Positions 1-6,926 of a stretch of DNA of 64,000 bases are shown in pieces. Source of the DNA: CAYWYR01 sp964462685 (GTDB taxonomy: Bacteria > Bacteroidota > Ignavibacteria > Kapaibacteriales > UBA2268); assembly GCA_964462685.1 (NCBI GenBank), contig CAYWYR010000009.1, positions 1 through 64,000 of the forward strand, written 5' to 3'. The translations under genes and the position numbers were made by a program. The notes beneath the pieces were generated by a model. That model did no database searches. It had not been told where the DNA came from and saw only the letters and a list, made by a program, of their open reading frames with translations. Position 1 is the stretch's first letter, and every line of letters begins with the position of its first letter.

Positions 1-31
1 CCCCGGCCCCTCCCCTCAAGGGAGGGGGGGA
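1..31. repeat. C/G-rich palindromic element, left copy
   Basis: An 8-bp stem (7-14 with 20-27) closes over a CTCAA loop. The same sequence, including the leading CCCCGG, recurs at 4345-4373 on the far side of the restriction-modification module. The two copies differ only in the length of the trailing G run. This fits a small dispersed palindromic element; there is no coding capacity. Confidence 0.75.
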
Positions 32-118
32 GGAATTTTGGTTGTGATTTTCATTTTATGGTGGGGTGTGGTAATTTATCATTCTTGGTTTTAGAATGTT
101 TTATTTTGAGTGATCCAT

Positions 119-595
119 ATGTCGCAGCAACAGATCAATAAGTATTATAATGACCTTAGTAGGAATATCCAGTATGGTGGCAGTAGGAATGAGACTGCTA
201 TCAGAAATGCTTTTCTAACTCTGCTGAACAGTTATGCTGATACTAGGAAGCTACTTGTTGTGACTGAGCTCGGTATTGAGGGGACAAAGGGGCGAAAGGT
301 CTATCCGGACGGTGTACTGAAGAATGCAATGAGGCTGGACTTTGGGTATTGGGAGAGTAAGGACGAGCGGGACGATCTGGATAGTGAGATAGAAATCAAA
401 AGGCAGAAGGGGTATCTATTCACCAATATCCTTTTTGAAGATACGAATAATGCTGTGCTTTTCCAGAACGGGATTGAAGTATTTAGAATCGATATGAACG
501 ACCCTGCAAAGCTGCATGAAATCCTGACACTTTTTATCAATTATGAGCCGCCACAGGTAAGGGAATTTAACGAGGCGCTAAAACGCTTCGGTTAA
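119..595 (+). CDS. Type ISP restriction-modification enzyme, N-terminal nuclease part (split by in-frame stop)
   Basis: This is the N-terminal domain of a single-polypeptide type ISP/IIG-like restriction-modification enzyme. It carries a PD-(D/E)XK nuclease signature: P66-D67, then E82-S-K84, numbered from an upstream GTG at 110. The ATG at 119 (MSQQQINKYY) matches the usual family start better than that GTG. The family continues from this domain straight into the coupler and methyltransferase, but here a TAA at 593-595 ends the frame. Reading on in the same frame without any shift gives DVPHIADSLRELIDNQ and then the next entry. The break is therefore a nonsense codon, not a frameshift: GGT TAA GAT where GGT AAA GAT would restore a sense codon. 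It may be a real inactivation, a sequencing error or readthrough. No helicase domain lies between nuclease and methyltransferase, so this is the short form of the family (about 1140 residues in all) rather than the roughly 1600-residue LlaBIII type. Confidence 0.8.
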   Translation: MSQQQINKYYNDLSRNIQYGGSRNETAIRNAFLTLLNSYADTRKLLVVTELGIEGTKGRKVYPDGVLKNAMRLDFGYWESKDERDDLDSEIEIKRQKGYLFTNILFEDTNNAVLFQNGIEVFRIDMNDPAKLHEILTLFINYEPPQVREFNEALKRFG

Positions 596-628
596 GATGT
601 ACCGCATATAGCGGATTCTCTTCGGGAG

Positions 629-3526
629 TTGATTGATAATCAGGCTGAAAAGAATCCTAATTATATCAAGGCGAGAGATAAGTTTCTGGAGATATGCCGA
701 GAGGAGGTAAACCCAGAGTTCCGTGCTGAGGATGTGCGGGAGATGATAATACAGCATATCCTAACGGAAGATATATTTGTAGCTGTTCTTGGGGAGAGTG
801 ATTTCCACCGTGATAATAATATCGCCCGTGAGCTGGAAAGTGTTATTGATTCATTTATGACACGGCGGGAGAAAAGGAATTATCTGGAAGGGATAGCGCA
901 TTATTATGAGACTATAAGAAATGCCGCAGCAGGCATAGCGGATCACAATGAAAAGCAGAAATTCCTTAAGCTTATCTATGAGACTTTCTATAAGGTATAT
1001 AACCCCAAGGGGGCCGATACGCTGGGCGTGGTATATACGCCGAATGAAATTGTACGGTTTATGGTAGAGAGTACTGATACGCTGCTTTATAAGCATTTTG
1101 GGCGGGGGCTTGCCGATAAGAATGTAGAGATACTGGACCCCTGTACTGGCACGGGGACATTCGTAACGGACATAATAGACTATATCGCGCCGCAGTATCT
1201 GGAGTATAAATATCGGAACGAGATACACGCGAACGAGGTGGCGATACTCCCCTATTATGTATCAAACCTGAATATAGAGTATGCCTATAAACAGAAGATG
1301 GGTAAATATGTGGAGTTCCCGAATATCTGCTTTGTGGATACGCTGGATAATACGGTAGCGCTGGACTATGAGAATAAGCAGGACAGGATGTTTGGTTTCA
1401 GCAGTGAGAACAGTGAGAGGATAAAGAGACAGAACGATAGAAAGATATCGGTTATAATCGGTAATCCGCCTTATAATGCAAAACAAGAGCTTTACAACGA
1501 CCAAAACGCTAACCGCTCATACCCAGATATAGATAAGCGAATTAAAGAAACATTTGTAAAAGAAGGCACGGCACAAAACCAAATAGTGGTTTATGATATG
1601 TATACTCGCTTCTACCGCTGGGCTATGGATAGGATAGACGAGAACGGAGTTATCTCCTTTATTACAAATAGAAATTTTATAGATGGACGTGCTTATGATG
1701 GATACAGAAAGATATTAGAAAGGGAATTTGATTACTGTTACATAATAGATACAAAAAGTGATGTTAGGGCAAACCCAAAAATATCAGGCACTAAAAACAA
1801 TGTCTTTGGTATCCAAACAGGAGTTGCGATAATGCTTCTGGTCAAGAAAGGTGGGAAAGGGGATCAAAAGCAAAAATGCCAGATATATTATAGCGGGGAG
1901 ATGGAGGACGATTGGGTAAAGGAAGAAAAGCTAGAATGGCTAAGAGGAAAAAATATTAATAATATCCACTTCGACCATATCACCCCTTCGAAAAAGCACA
2001 ATTGGATAAATCTTGCTGATAATGACTGGGATGAGCTAATCCCTCTGATGGATAAGGATGTAAAAACGGGGAGAAGAGAAGAGGCGGTGTTTAAGAACTT
2101 TTCGGCTGGATTAAAGACTCAAAAGGATGAATGGATATATGATTATAACAAGGATAATTTGGAAAATAAAATAAAATATATGGTGGATGTATATGAGAAG
2201 ACAAGGAAAGATGAGAATTATCCTGAGAAAATGAGTATCAAGTGGGATGCTGATTTAGAAAGCTATCGAAGAAGAAATATAAAAAAGACTTTTGATAAAC
2301 AACAGATCATTAAATCTCAATATAGGCCATATTCAAAAAGATATTTTTACTTTGATAAGCATTTTAACGGAAGGACTTATCAGTGGTTTGAGATATATAA
2401 TGCAAAAGATAAGAATAAGTATATCTCGGTACCTGGACTGTCAAATCCAAAGGAATTTCATTGTTTGGGTATTAACACAATCATTGATCTTAATGCGCTA
2501 CCAGCTGGTTCTCAAACCCTCCCCCTTTACACATACGACAGTGAGGGAAATAGGCGGGATAATATCACTGACTGGGGGCTGGGGCAGTTTAGGGATTATT
2601 ATAAGGACGAGAAGATAGACAGGCAGGATATTTTCCACTATGTATATGGGGTTCTGCATAATCCTGAATATCGGCAAAAATATGAGCTGAATCTGAAGCG
2701 TGAGTTTCCGCGTGTGCCTTTTTATGAGGATTTCTGGACTTGGGCGGAGCGTGGCAAGCGGTTAATGGAGCTTCATATAGGGTATGAGGATGTGGAGCCA
2801 TGGGCTTTGGAGCGGGTGGATCTTCGAGAGCCTCAGGTTTCAAACTTGAAGGGGGAAGGTCTAAGAGATGGCACTTCAAGAACACCTCAGGCCAGCCCTG
2901 ACTCCTCTGGAACACCCCATCCTAAATCCTTCCCCTCAGGGGAAGGACTTGAAGAAGAACACCTCACCCCAAACCCCTCTCCTCAAGAGAGGGGCTTTAA
3001 GAGGTGGAAGGTGAAGCTAAAGGCTGATAAGGATAAGGGGATAATATATATTGATGAGAATACCACGCTGACGGGAGTGCCGCCCGAGGCTTGGGAGTAT
3101 AAGCTAGGGAACCGTTCGGCGTTGGAGTGGGTGGATGTGGAGGAGGAAGGTTTATTGCCGGATAAAATGACACTCAATGACAGGGCAAAGGAGTCACCCT
3201 CAGTCAACTTCGTTGACAGCTCCCTCAAGGGAGCACATTATAAGGTGAAGCTTAAGGCTGATAAGGATAAGGGGATAATATATATTGACGAGAATACTAC
3301 GCTTACGGGAGTGCCGCCCGAGGCTTGGGAGTATAAGCTGGGGAACCGTTCGGCGCTGGAGTGGGTGCTGGATCAGTATAAGGAGAAGAAGCCGAGGGAC
3401 AAGACTATAAGGGAGAAGTTCAATACGTACCGGTTTGCTGACTATAAGGAGGAGGTAATCGTGCTACTCGGGAAGGTGTGCAAAGTGAGTGTGGAGACGG
3501 TTGGTATTGTGAGGGGGATGGGGTGA
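629..3526 (+). CDS. Type ISP restriction-modification enzyme, coupler, N6-adenine methyltransferase and specificity region
   Basis: This is the second part of the split enzyme. A coupler covers roughly residues 1-120, followed by an N6-adenine methyltransferase with motif I (DPCTGTGTF, about 170-178) and motif IV (NPPY, about 279-282). Target recognition should follow, and the C-terminus (VSVETVGIVRGMG) matches the family ending. The annotated start is a TTG, but homology continues upstream through the TAA at 593. If the stop is real, this product is a methyltransferase without its nuclease. Codon style changes inside the gene: about 1475-2540 favours AAA/GAA/CAA, while the flanks favour AAG/GAG/CGG, suggesting an exchanged recognition region. 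The last 270 residues are unusual. Three palindromic elements are inserted in frame (PHPKSFPSGEGL, LTPNPSPQERG and SPSVNFVDSSLKG), and a 42-residue block is present twice. Expected neighbour: the DUF3223 gene, whose start overlaps this stop. Confidence 0.82.
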   Translation: MIDNQAEKNPNYIKARDKFLEICREEVNPEFRAEDVREMIIQHILTEDIFVAVLGESDFHRDNNIARELESVIDSFMTRREKRNYLEGIAHYYETIRNAAAGIADHNEKQKFLKLIYETFYKVYNPKGADTLGVVYTPNEIVRFMVESTDTLLYKHFGRGLADKNVEILDPCTGTGTFVTDIIDYIAPQYLEYKYRNEIHANEVAILPYYVSNLNIEYAYKQKMGKYVEFPNICFVDTLDNTVALDYENKQDRMFGFSSENSERIKRQNDRKISVIIGNPPYNAKQELYNDQNANRSYPDIDKRIKETFVKEGTAQNQIVVYDMYTRFYRWAMDRIDENGVISFITNRNFIDGRAYDGYRKILEREFDYCYIIDTKSDVRANPKISGTKNNVFGIQTGVAIMLLVKKGGKGDQKQKCQIYYSGEMEDDWVKEEKLEWLRGKNINNIHFDHITPSKKHNWINLADNDWDELIPLMDKDVKTGRREEAVFKNFSAGLKTQKDEWIYDYNKDNLENKIKYMVDVYEKTRKDENYPEKMSIKWDADLESYRRRNIKKTFDKQQIIKSQYRPYSKRYFYFDKHFNGRTYQWFEIYNAKDKNKYISVPGLSNPKEFHCLGINTIIDLNALPAGSQTLPLYTYDSEGNRRDNITDWGLGQFRDYYKDEKIDRQDIFHYVYGVLHNPEYRQKYELNLKREFPRVPFYEDFWTWAERGKRLMELHIGYEDVEPWALERVDLREPQVSNLKGEGLRDGTSRTPQASPDSSGTPHPKSFPSGEGLEEEHLTPNPSPQERGFKRWKVKLKADKDKGIIYIDENTTLTGVPPEAWEYKLGNRSALEWVDVEEEGLLPDKMTLNDRAKESPSVNFVDSSLKGAHYKVKLKADKDKGIIYIDENTTLTGVPPEAWEYKLGNRSALEWVLDQYKEKKPRDKTIREKFNTYRFADYKEEVIVLLGKVCKVSVETVGIVRGMG
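2924..2950. repeat. In-frame palindromic element, type 1
   Basis: A 9-bp perfect stem (2927-2935 with 2939-2947) closes over a 3-nt loop inside the ISP enzyme gene and is translated as part of KSFPSGEGL. A close relative with an 11-bp stem lies in the intergenic region at 4376-4402. The element leaves the reading frame open. Confidence 0.75.
2961..3000. repeat. In-frame palindromic element, type 2 (LTPNPSPQERG)
   Basis: An 8-bp stem (2974-2981 with 2987-2994) closes over a CTCAA loop and is translated as HLTPNPSPQERGF. This peptide is familiar from short palindromic elements inserted into many bacterial proteins. It directly follows the type 1 element, so two elements are stacked in one gene. 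Confidence 0.75.
3008..3133 (+). repeat. 126-bp direct repeat, copy 1
   Basis: Encodes 42 residues starting KVKLKADKDKG and ending SALEWV. Copy 2 is at 3242-3367. The copies differ at six bases, all of them silent (CTA/CTT, GAT/GAC, ACC/ACT, CTG/CTT, CTA/CTG, TTG/CTG). Confidence 0.9.
3192..3236. repeat. In-frame palindromic element, type 3 (SPSVNFVDSSLKG)
   Basis: Two small hairpins lie in tandem: 3203-3208 with 3212-3217, and 3219-3224 with 3229-3234. They are translated as SPSVNFVDSSLKG, another recurrent insertion peptide. The element sits in the spacer between the two 126-bp repeat copies and so is a candidate for having accompanied the duplication. Confidence 0.7.
3242..3367 (+). repeat. 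126-bp direct repeat, copy 2
   Basis: Encodes the same 42 residues as copy 1 and continues into the normal family C-terminus. It lies 234 bp (78 codons) after copy 1, so the duplication keeps the frame. Confidence 0.9.
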
Positions 3527-4194
3527 AGAAAGTAACTATAGGAGATTTAGAGTTCAAATCGATAAAAGATGCTTTAAATCATTATAAAAATCTTTTAAAT
3601 AATTTTCCTGAAATCTTGAGTATAGATCAGTATAATTCTTTATTGGATTTAGTCAAACGGCACTACAATGCTGAAGAAAAGTTAAAAAACGGAGTAAAGA
3701 ATTTTATTGTTAAAAAGACTTATATAGGCACTATTTCTTTTCATATAATTGATGAAAATGATAATGAGATAGATTTTTCATATATAAATGCTATTAAAGG
3801 CCCGAAAAGTATGTATCAGAAATTTGTTCTATCTTGTAGAGAATCTTGTCGATCGCAGATATATCAATATAAAATAAAACAGATAAAAGATGATAAAGTT
3901 ATATGTAGTATTACGGGGAAACCTTATTCAATAGATGAAGTCCATGTAGATCATATACCTCCTTACACATTCAAAGAACTGGTTGATGATTATATTAAAA
4001 AGAATAAAATCAATGTGGAGACTGTTGAATATAACAGTAAAAATATTTCATTAACTTTTGTAGATAAAGAACTTAAGAGTAATTTTAATGCCTACCATAA
4101 GAAGTATGCTAGGTTAAGAATAGTAAATATTAAATATAATCTTTCAAACGGCTATAAAAGCAAAAATAGTAGCTTACAAGGAGAATTGTTTTAG
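3523..4194 (+). CDS. DUF3223 (DCL-like) protein with HNH-like nuclease motif
   Basis: The protein has two recognisable parts. The N-terminal half resembles DUF3223/DCL-like proteins: an ALNHYKNLLN helix, a GISF-like strand, and DFSYINAIKG. The C-terminal half has CSITGKPYSIDEVHVDHIPP, then FNAYHKKYARLRIV and NLS. The order DH...H...N is that of HNH (His-Me finger) endonucleases. I chose the GTG at 3523, which overlaps the TGA of the ISP gene (GTGA), over an upstream ATG at 3478 that would add 15 unlike residues. The overlap implies translational coupling with the methyltransferase and hence a role with it, perhaps a second nuclease. That role is inferred, not shown. The gene is strikingly AT-rich and lysine/asparagine-rich compared with the G-rich methyltransferase flanks, so it probably had a separate origin. 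Confidence 0.6.
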   Translation: MKKVTIGDLEFKSIKDALNHYKNLLNNFPEILSIDQYNSLLDLVKRHYNAEEKLKNGVKNFIVKKTYIGTISFHIIDENDNEIDFSYINAIKGPKSMYQKFVLSCRESCRSQIYQYKIKQIKDDKVICSITGKPYSIDEVHVDHIPPYTFKELVDDYIKKNKINVETVEYNSKNISLTFVDKELKSNFNAYHKKYARLRIVNIKYNLSNGYKSKNSSLQGELF

Positions 4195-4327
4195 ATACTT
4201 ATTAAAAACAAAGATAATTAATATAAAGAGATATGTAATATATGTATTGATTTTAAAGTCTGCCCTTTAGAGAAGGTTATAAGGAATTACATCTCACCCC
4301 AAGCCCTTTTAAGAACACCCCACCCCA

Positions 4328-4342
4328 CCCCCCCCCCCCCCC
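4328..4342. repeat. Homopolymer run of 15 C
   Basis: Fifteen consecutive C residues adjoin the right copy of the flanking element. Such runs are prone to length change, but no reading frame or promoter depends on this one. Confidence 0.85.
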
Positions 4343-4344
4343 AC

Positions 4345-4373
4345 CCCCGGCCCCTCCCCTCAAGGGAGGGGGG
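4345..4373. repeat. C/G-rich palindromic element, right copy
   Basis: Stem 4351-4358 with 4364-4371, loop CTCAA. Matches positions 1-29, so the restriction-modification module is bracketed by direct copies. Confidence 0.75.
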
Positions 4374-4375
4374 AG

Positions 4376-4402
4376 AAGTCCTTCCCTTGAGGGGAAGGAC
4401 TT
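4376..4402. repeat. Palindromic element, type 1, intergenic copy
   Basis: An 11-bp perfect stem (4376-4386 with 4392-4402) closes over a 5-nt loop. It is the intergenic relative of the element translated inside the ISP gene at 2924-2950. Confidence 0.75.
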
Positions 4403-4413
4403 GAGGAGTTGGA

Positions 4414-4433
4414 CGGCGGGGCATGCCACGCCG
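4414..4433. repeat. GC-rich palindrome centred on GGCATGCC
   Basis: A 20-bp near-perfect palindrome with one mismatched pair (4419/4428). It belongs to a further class of short repeat and is not related to the neighbouring elements by sequence. Confidence 0.6.
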
Positions 4434-4469
4434 CTACGGTAAGGGGGTGTGGGTGGAAATGTCCCGGGC

Positions 4470-4498
4470 TTTGTCCTTCGACAGGCTCAGGATGACTG
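4470..4498. repeat. SLSKD-type short repeat
   Basis: Read on the minus strand this gives the frequently seen repeat that translates as VILSLSKD. It sits 6 bp beyond the pirin stop codon. Confidence 0.6.
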
Positions 4499-4503
4499 TT
4501 GGT

Positions 4504-5265
4504 CTATTCGTACATGGCGTGGTTGGCGGAATAGTAGGTCTGGTATTTGACTTTTGAGGGCAGTTCGAGTATGATTGCTCTACCGATTTGAGGGACATTG
4601 ACGTTGAGTTTTGATATATCTGATATGATGAAGAAGTCGTCTTGTTCGATGACGCGGTTGTTGAGTTCGACAGTGCCTTTATACATATAGCCAACGTAGA
4701 TGTAGCTTGGTTCGATCTCGATGTTGATGTTGCCGTTGAAGAAGTGGTAGTCGTTGATCTCTACAGAGCCTGTGCGGGAGTGTACGTCGTTATCTGCGGT
4801 GATTATGTCGATTCGTTTCATTCGGGCTGTTTCTTGCTTGTACATATCGGCTTGGCGATAGTATGAGGCAAGCGGCGGGTAGTGGAGTGATTCTTTGAGG
4901 TTAGGGTCGAGCCAGATCTGTATGAACTGTGTCTGGCGCTGCGCTTTTCTCTGAACTAAGATACCTTTGTTGGCTTCGTGAATGGCGAAGTCCCCGGTGG
5001 CTAAGTGATGCCATTCCTGGGTTACGCTATCCCACACATCTAGACCGCCTCGAATGACTATTGTTACGATCTCAAATCCTTTGTGTGTGTGCAGGCCGAG
5101 GTTGCGGTCGTATTCGCAATAGAAGTTCTGTACAGTAAAGAGGTTTGAGAGCGGCAGCACTGGGGCTTCTTCGTTGGGGAAGCCAATAGGTTTGTTGATT
5201 ATGAGCTCACCGCCGTCTATTTCCCGGTTGTAATGCCCTACGTATGAATATATATCTATTGCCAT
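4504..5265 (-). CDS. Pirin-family bicupin protein
   Basis: A cupin protein of the pirin/quercetinase-like family. The N-terminal cupin has the pirin core LGLHTHKGFEIVTIVIRGGLD (about residues 57-77), where the two histidines and the glutamate are the expected metal ligands. The C-terminal cupin (about 150-250) is more diverged. Length (253) is normal to slightly short for the family. Pirins bind Fe or another metal; some are quercetin dioxygenases and many have no known substrate. The gene starts 39 bp downstream of lpxK on the same strand and may be co-transcribed with the lipid A genes, without an obvious functional link. The stop lies next to the repeat block. Confidence 0.75.
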   Translation of the reverse strand: MAIDIYSYVGHYNREIDGGELIINKPIGFPNEEAPVLPLSNLFTVQNFYCEYDRNLGLHTHKGFEIVTIVIRGGLDVWDSVTQEWHHLATGDFAIHEANKGILVQRKAQRQTQFIQIWLDPNLKESLHYPPLASYYRQADMYKQETARMKRIDIITADNDVHSRTGSVEINDYHFFNGNINIEIEPSYIYVGYMYKGTVELNNRVIEQDDFFIISDISKLNVNVPQIGRAIILELPSKVKYQTYYSANHAMYE

Positions 5266-5304
5266 GGTTATATTATCGGAGGTTTGCGTTTATGCTTTAG
5301 CATG

Positions 5305-6309
5305 TTATTCAAGTGTTTTGGTTATACGGGAAAGTAATGCGTTTTCGTTGTTTAAGGAAAGACGCATCGGATATACGAGCAGATTATCTAATATTCTGTC
5401 CGGAATAGGCAAGGTAGCGATTTTTACGGCGTCTTTTTCAGTGATAGCGATATTGTCAGCTTGGTATTTTTGTAGCAAATGAGTAGCTGTGGAAAGGTCT
5501 TTAGAAGAGAAGCGGTGATGATCGCGGAACTCTATAGGGCTGATTATTTTATGGCCCTGTAGTTTGAGTGATTTATGGAACGATGTGTTTCTTGCCAAGC
5601 CCGACATTGGAATAAGTTTAAGGGGTTTTGTGAGAGGGTTTTTGGTTAACGGATCAATATTGTTTGTAGCCCAGTTTCTGATTGTGATGCCGGGAAGTAG
5701 TTCTGTTTGTGCGAAAAGTATTGTTTGATCGGTAACATTTTGTTTGATGATATCAGGGATTTCGTTTATATCTCGAAGAATGACAATGTCTGCTCTGGAA
5801 AGGTTTGTTAATGGCTCTCTTAGTCGACCCTTTGGTAGGAGATAGGGGTTGATGATAGTACCTTTGGAGATAATAACGATATCAAGATCGCGATAGAGCT
5901 TGCGGTGCTGAAAACCATCATCTACTAGTAATAACCGGTAATCCCCTTTTGACATCAGATGAGCTGTTTCAGCTTTTGAATTACCGACCCCTACCGGTTT
6001 GCGTGTTATAAGATGAACCAATCTCGCTTCATCACCGGTTTTCTCTATCGGTATATCTGGGTTTTGGGTATCTAATAGTAGGTATTCGTTGCTTTCACGT
6101 TTATATCCATGGCCAACAATCGCATGTTTGATTTTTGCTGATTCAAGTAGCTCGGAGCATTTGATGATGAGTGGTGTTTTGCCTGCCCCACCAGCACTTA
6201 TGTTCCCTATTGATATTACAGGAATATCTACTCTTAAAGATGACAGCGAACCGCTATCATATTTCCTGTTGTTTCTTTTAACGAATAATCCGTAAATTTT
6301 ATCGATCAT
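5305..6309 (-). CDS. lpxK: Tetraacyldisaccharide 4'-kinase
   Basis: LpxK phosphorylates the 4' position of the tetraacyldisaccharide 1-phosphate in lipid A synthesis at the inner membrane. The P-loop GNISAGGAGKTP is at residues 35-46, and the family motif DDGFQHRKLYRDLDIV follows at mid-protein. Length (334) is normal. The ATG overlaps the upstream acyltransferase stop by 4 bp (ATGA), so the two are translationally coupled. Together with lpxB upstream, this shows an LPS-type outer membrane. Confidence 0.92.
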   Translation of the reverse strand: MIDKIYGLFVKRNNRKYDSGSLSSLRVDIPVISIGNISAGGAGKTPLIIKCSELLESAKIKHAIVGHGYKRESNEYLLLDTQNPDIPIEKTGDEARLVHLITRKPVGVGNSKAETAHLMSKGDYRLLLVDDGFQHRKLYRDLDIVIISKGTIINPYLLPKGRLREPLTNLSRADIVILRDINEIPDIIKQNVTDQTILFAQTELLPGITIRNWATNNIDPLTKNPLTKPLKLIPMSGLARNTSFHKSLKLQGHKIISPIEFRDHHRFSSKDLSTATHLLQKYQADNIAITEKDAVKIATLPIPDRILDNLLVYPMRLSLNNENALLSRITKTLE

Positions 6310-6926
6310 CTGCCGAGTTTTTTGGTAAGGTCATCAATATAAGCTTTTACTTGTTCTCTATCTGAAGATTTAGAGTAGTCAAGTTTAATATCAATAAGAC
6401 TTATATCAACTCTTGAAAAGGGTTTTGGAATTTCAAATGAATCCCAAGATCCTAATTTCCATGAATTGGAATATATGATTTTTACCGCATATAGCTCAGA
6501 GGAAGAGCGTAATGCGGATACTACAGCACCGGGTTTGGCTATCTGATGGGGGCCGCGTGGGCCATCGGGGGTCATCACAACCGTATGACTGTTTGATAGT
6601 TTATGTACTATTGCAGAGAGGGTTTCTTTGGAAGACTTGTTACTAGAGCCATGGATAATATTGAATCTTTTTTTCCTAAGGAAACCGGCGAGTATTTTAC
6701 CGTCATTACTCGGCGATACAACTGCATGAGGATTATTCAGAAGCCTGCTTGCTATATCCCAACCTACTAGCATTTTTCCGTGCCAGAAAGTGAATACACC
6801 CCCTTCCTCAAAATTATTCTTTTTAAGCTCGCTTGATATATTATATCGTAGAGTGAGCTTTAAAATTCCAAAAGCTATATATAGTATCAAAGATTTGATT
6901 TGCTTTCCAATAATTCTGAGATACAC
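6306..6926 (-). CDS. DUF374 lysophospholipid acyltransferase-like protein
   Basis: A small membrane-associated acyltransferase of the DUF374 family. An N-terminal hydrophobic helix (about 11-28) is followed by FWHG (His49, the place of the HX4D-like catalytic motif), SPSNDG (71-76) and TPDGPRGP (119-126). DUF374 proteins resemble lipid A and glycerolipid acyltransferases; the acceptor is not known. Position between lpxB and lpxK suggests lipid A acylation, which is inference. The best start is a GTG at 6926, overlapping lpxB by 40 bp; a later start would remove the hydrophobic segment. Confidence 0.8.
   Translation of the reverse strand: MYLRIIGKQIKSLILYIAFGILKLTLRYNISSELKKNNFEEGGVFTFWHGKMLVGWDIASRLLNNPHAVVSPSNDGKILAGFLRKKRFNIIHGSSNKSSKETLSAIVHKLSNSHTVVMTPDGPRGPHQIAKPGAVVSALRSSSELYAVKIIYSNSWKLGSWDSFEIPKPFSRVDISLIDIKLDYSKSSDREQVKAYIDDLTKKLGR

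Larger units (their letters stand above)
4195..4503. other. Gene-free repeat block between convergent genes
   Basis: This 309-bp stretch between the DUF3223 gene and the pirin gene holds no plausible gene. It holds an AT-rich leader (4195-4260), a partial LTPNPSP-type element (about 4288-4320), a 15-C run, and four separate palindromic elements listed individually. The block looks like an accumulation site for miniature elements. Confidence 0.7.

Noticed and set aside
851..1228. A 125-codon minus-strand frame inside the ISP gene
   Set aside because: Lies fully antisense to the conserved methyltransferase domain; no recognisable motif.
3478..3522. ATG start for the DUF3223 gene at 3478
   Set aside because: It would add 15 residues translated from the conserved C-terminus of the ISP enzyme in another frame; GTG 3523 with GTGA overlap is more plausible.
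2924..4498. Palindromic repeats considered as a CRISPR array
   Set aside because: The units differ in sequence and spacing, are partly inside a coding gene and have no unique regular spacers; no cas gene is present.
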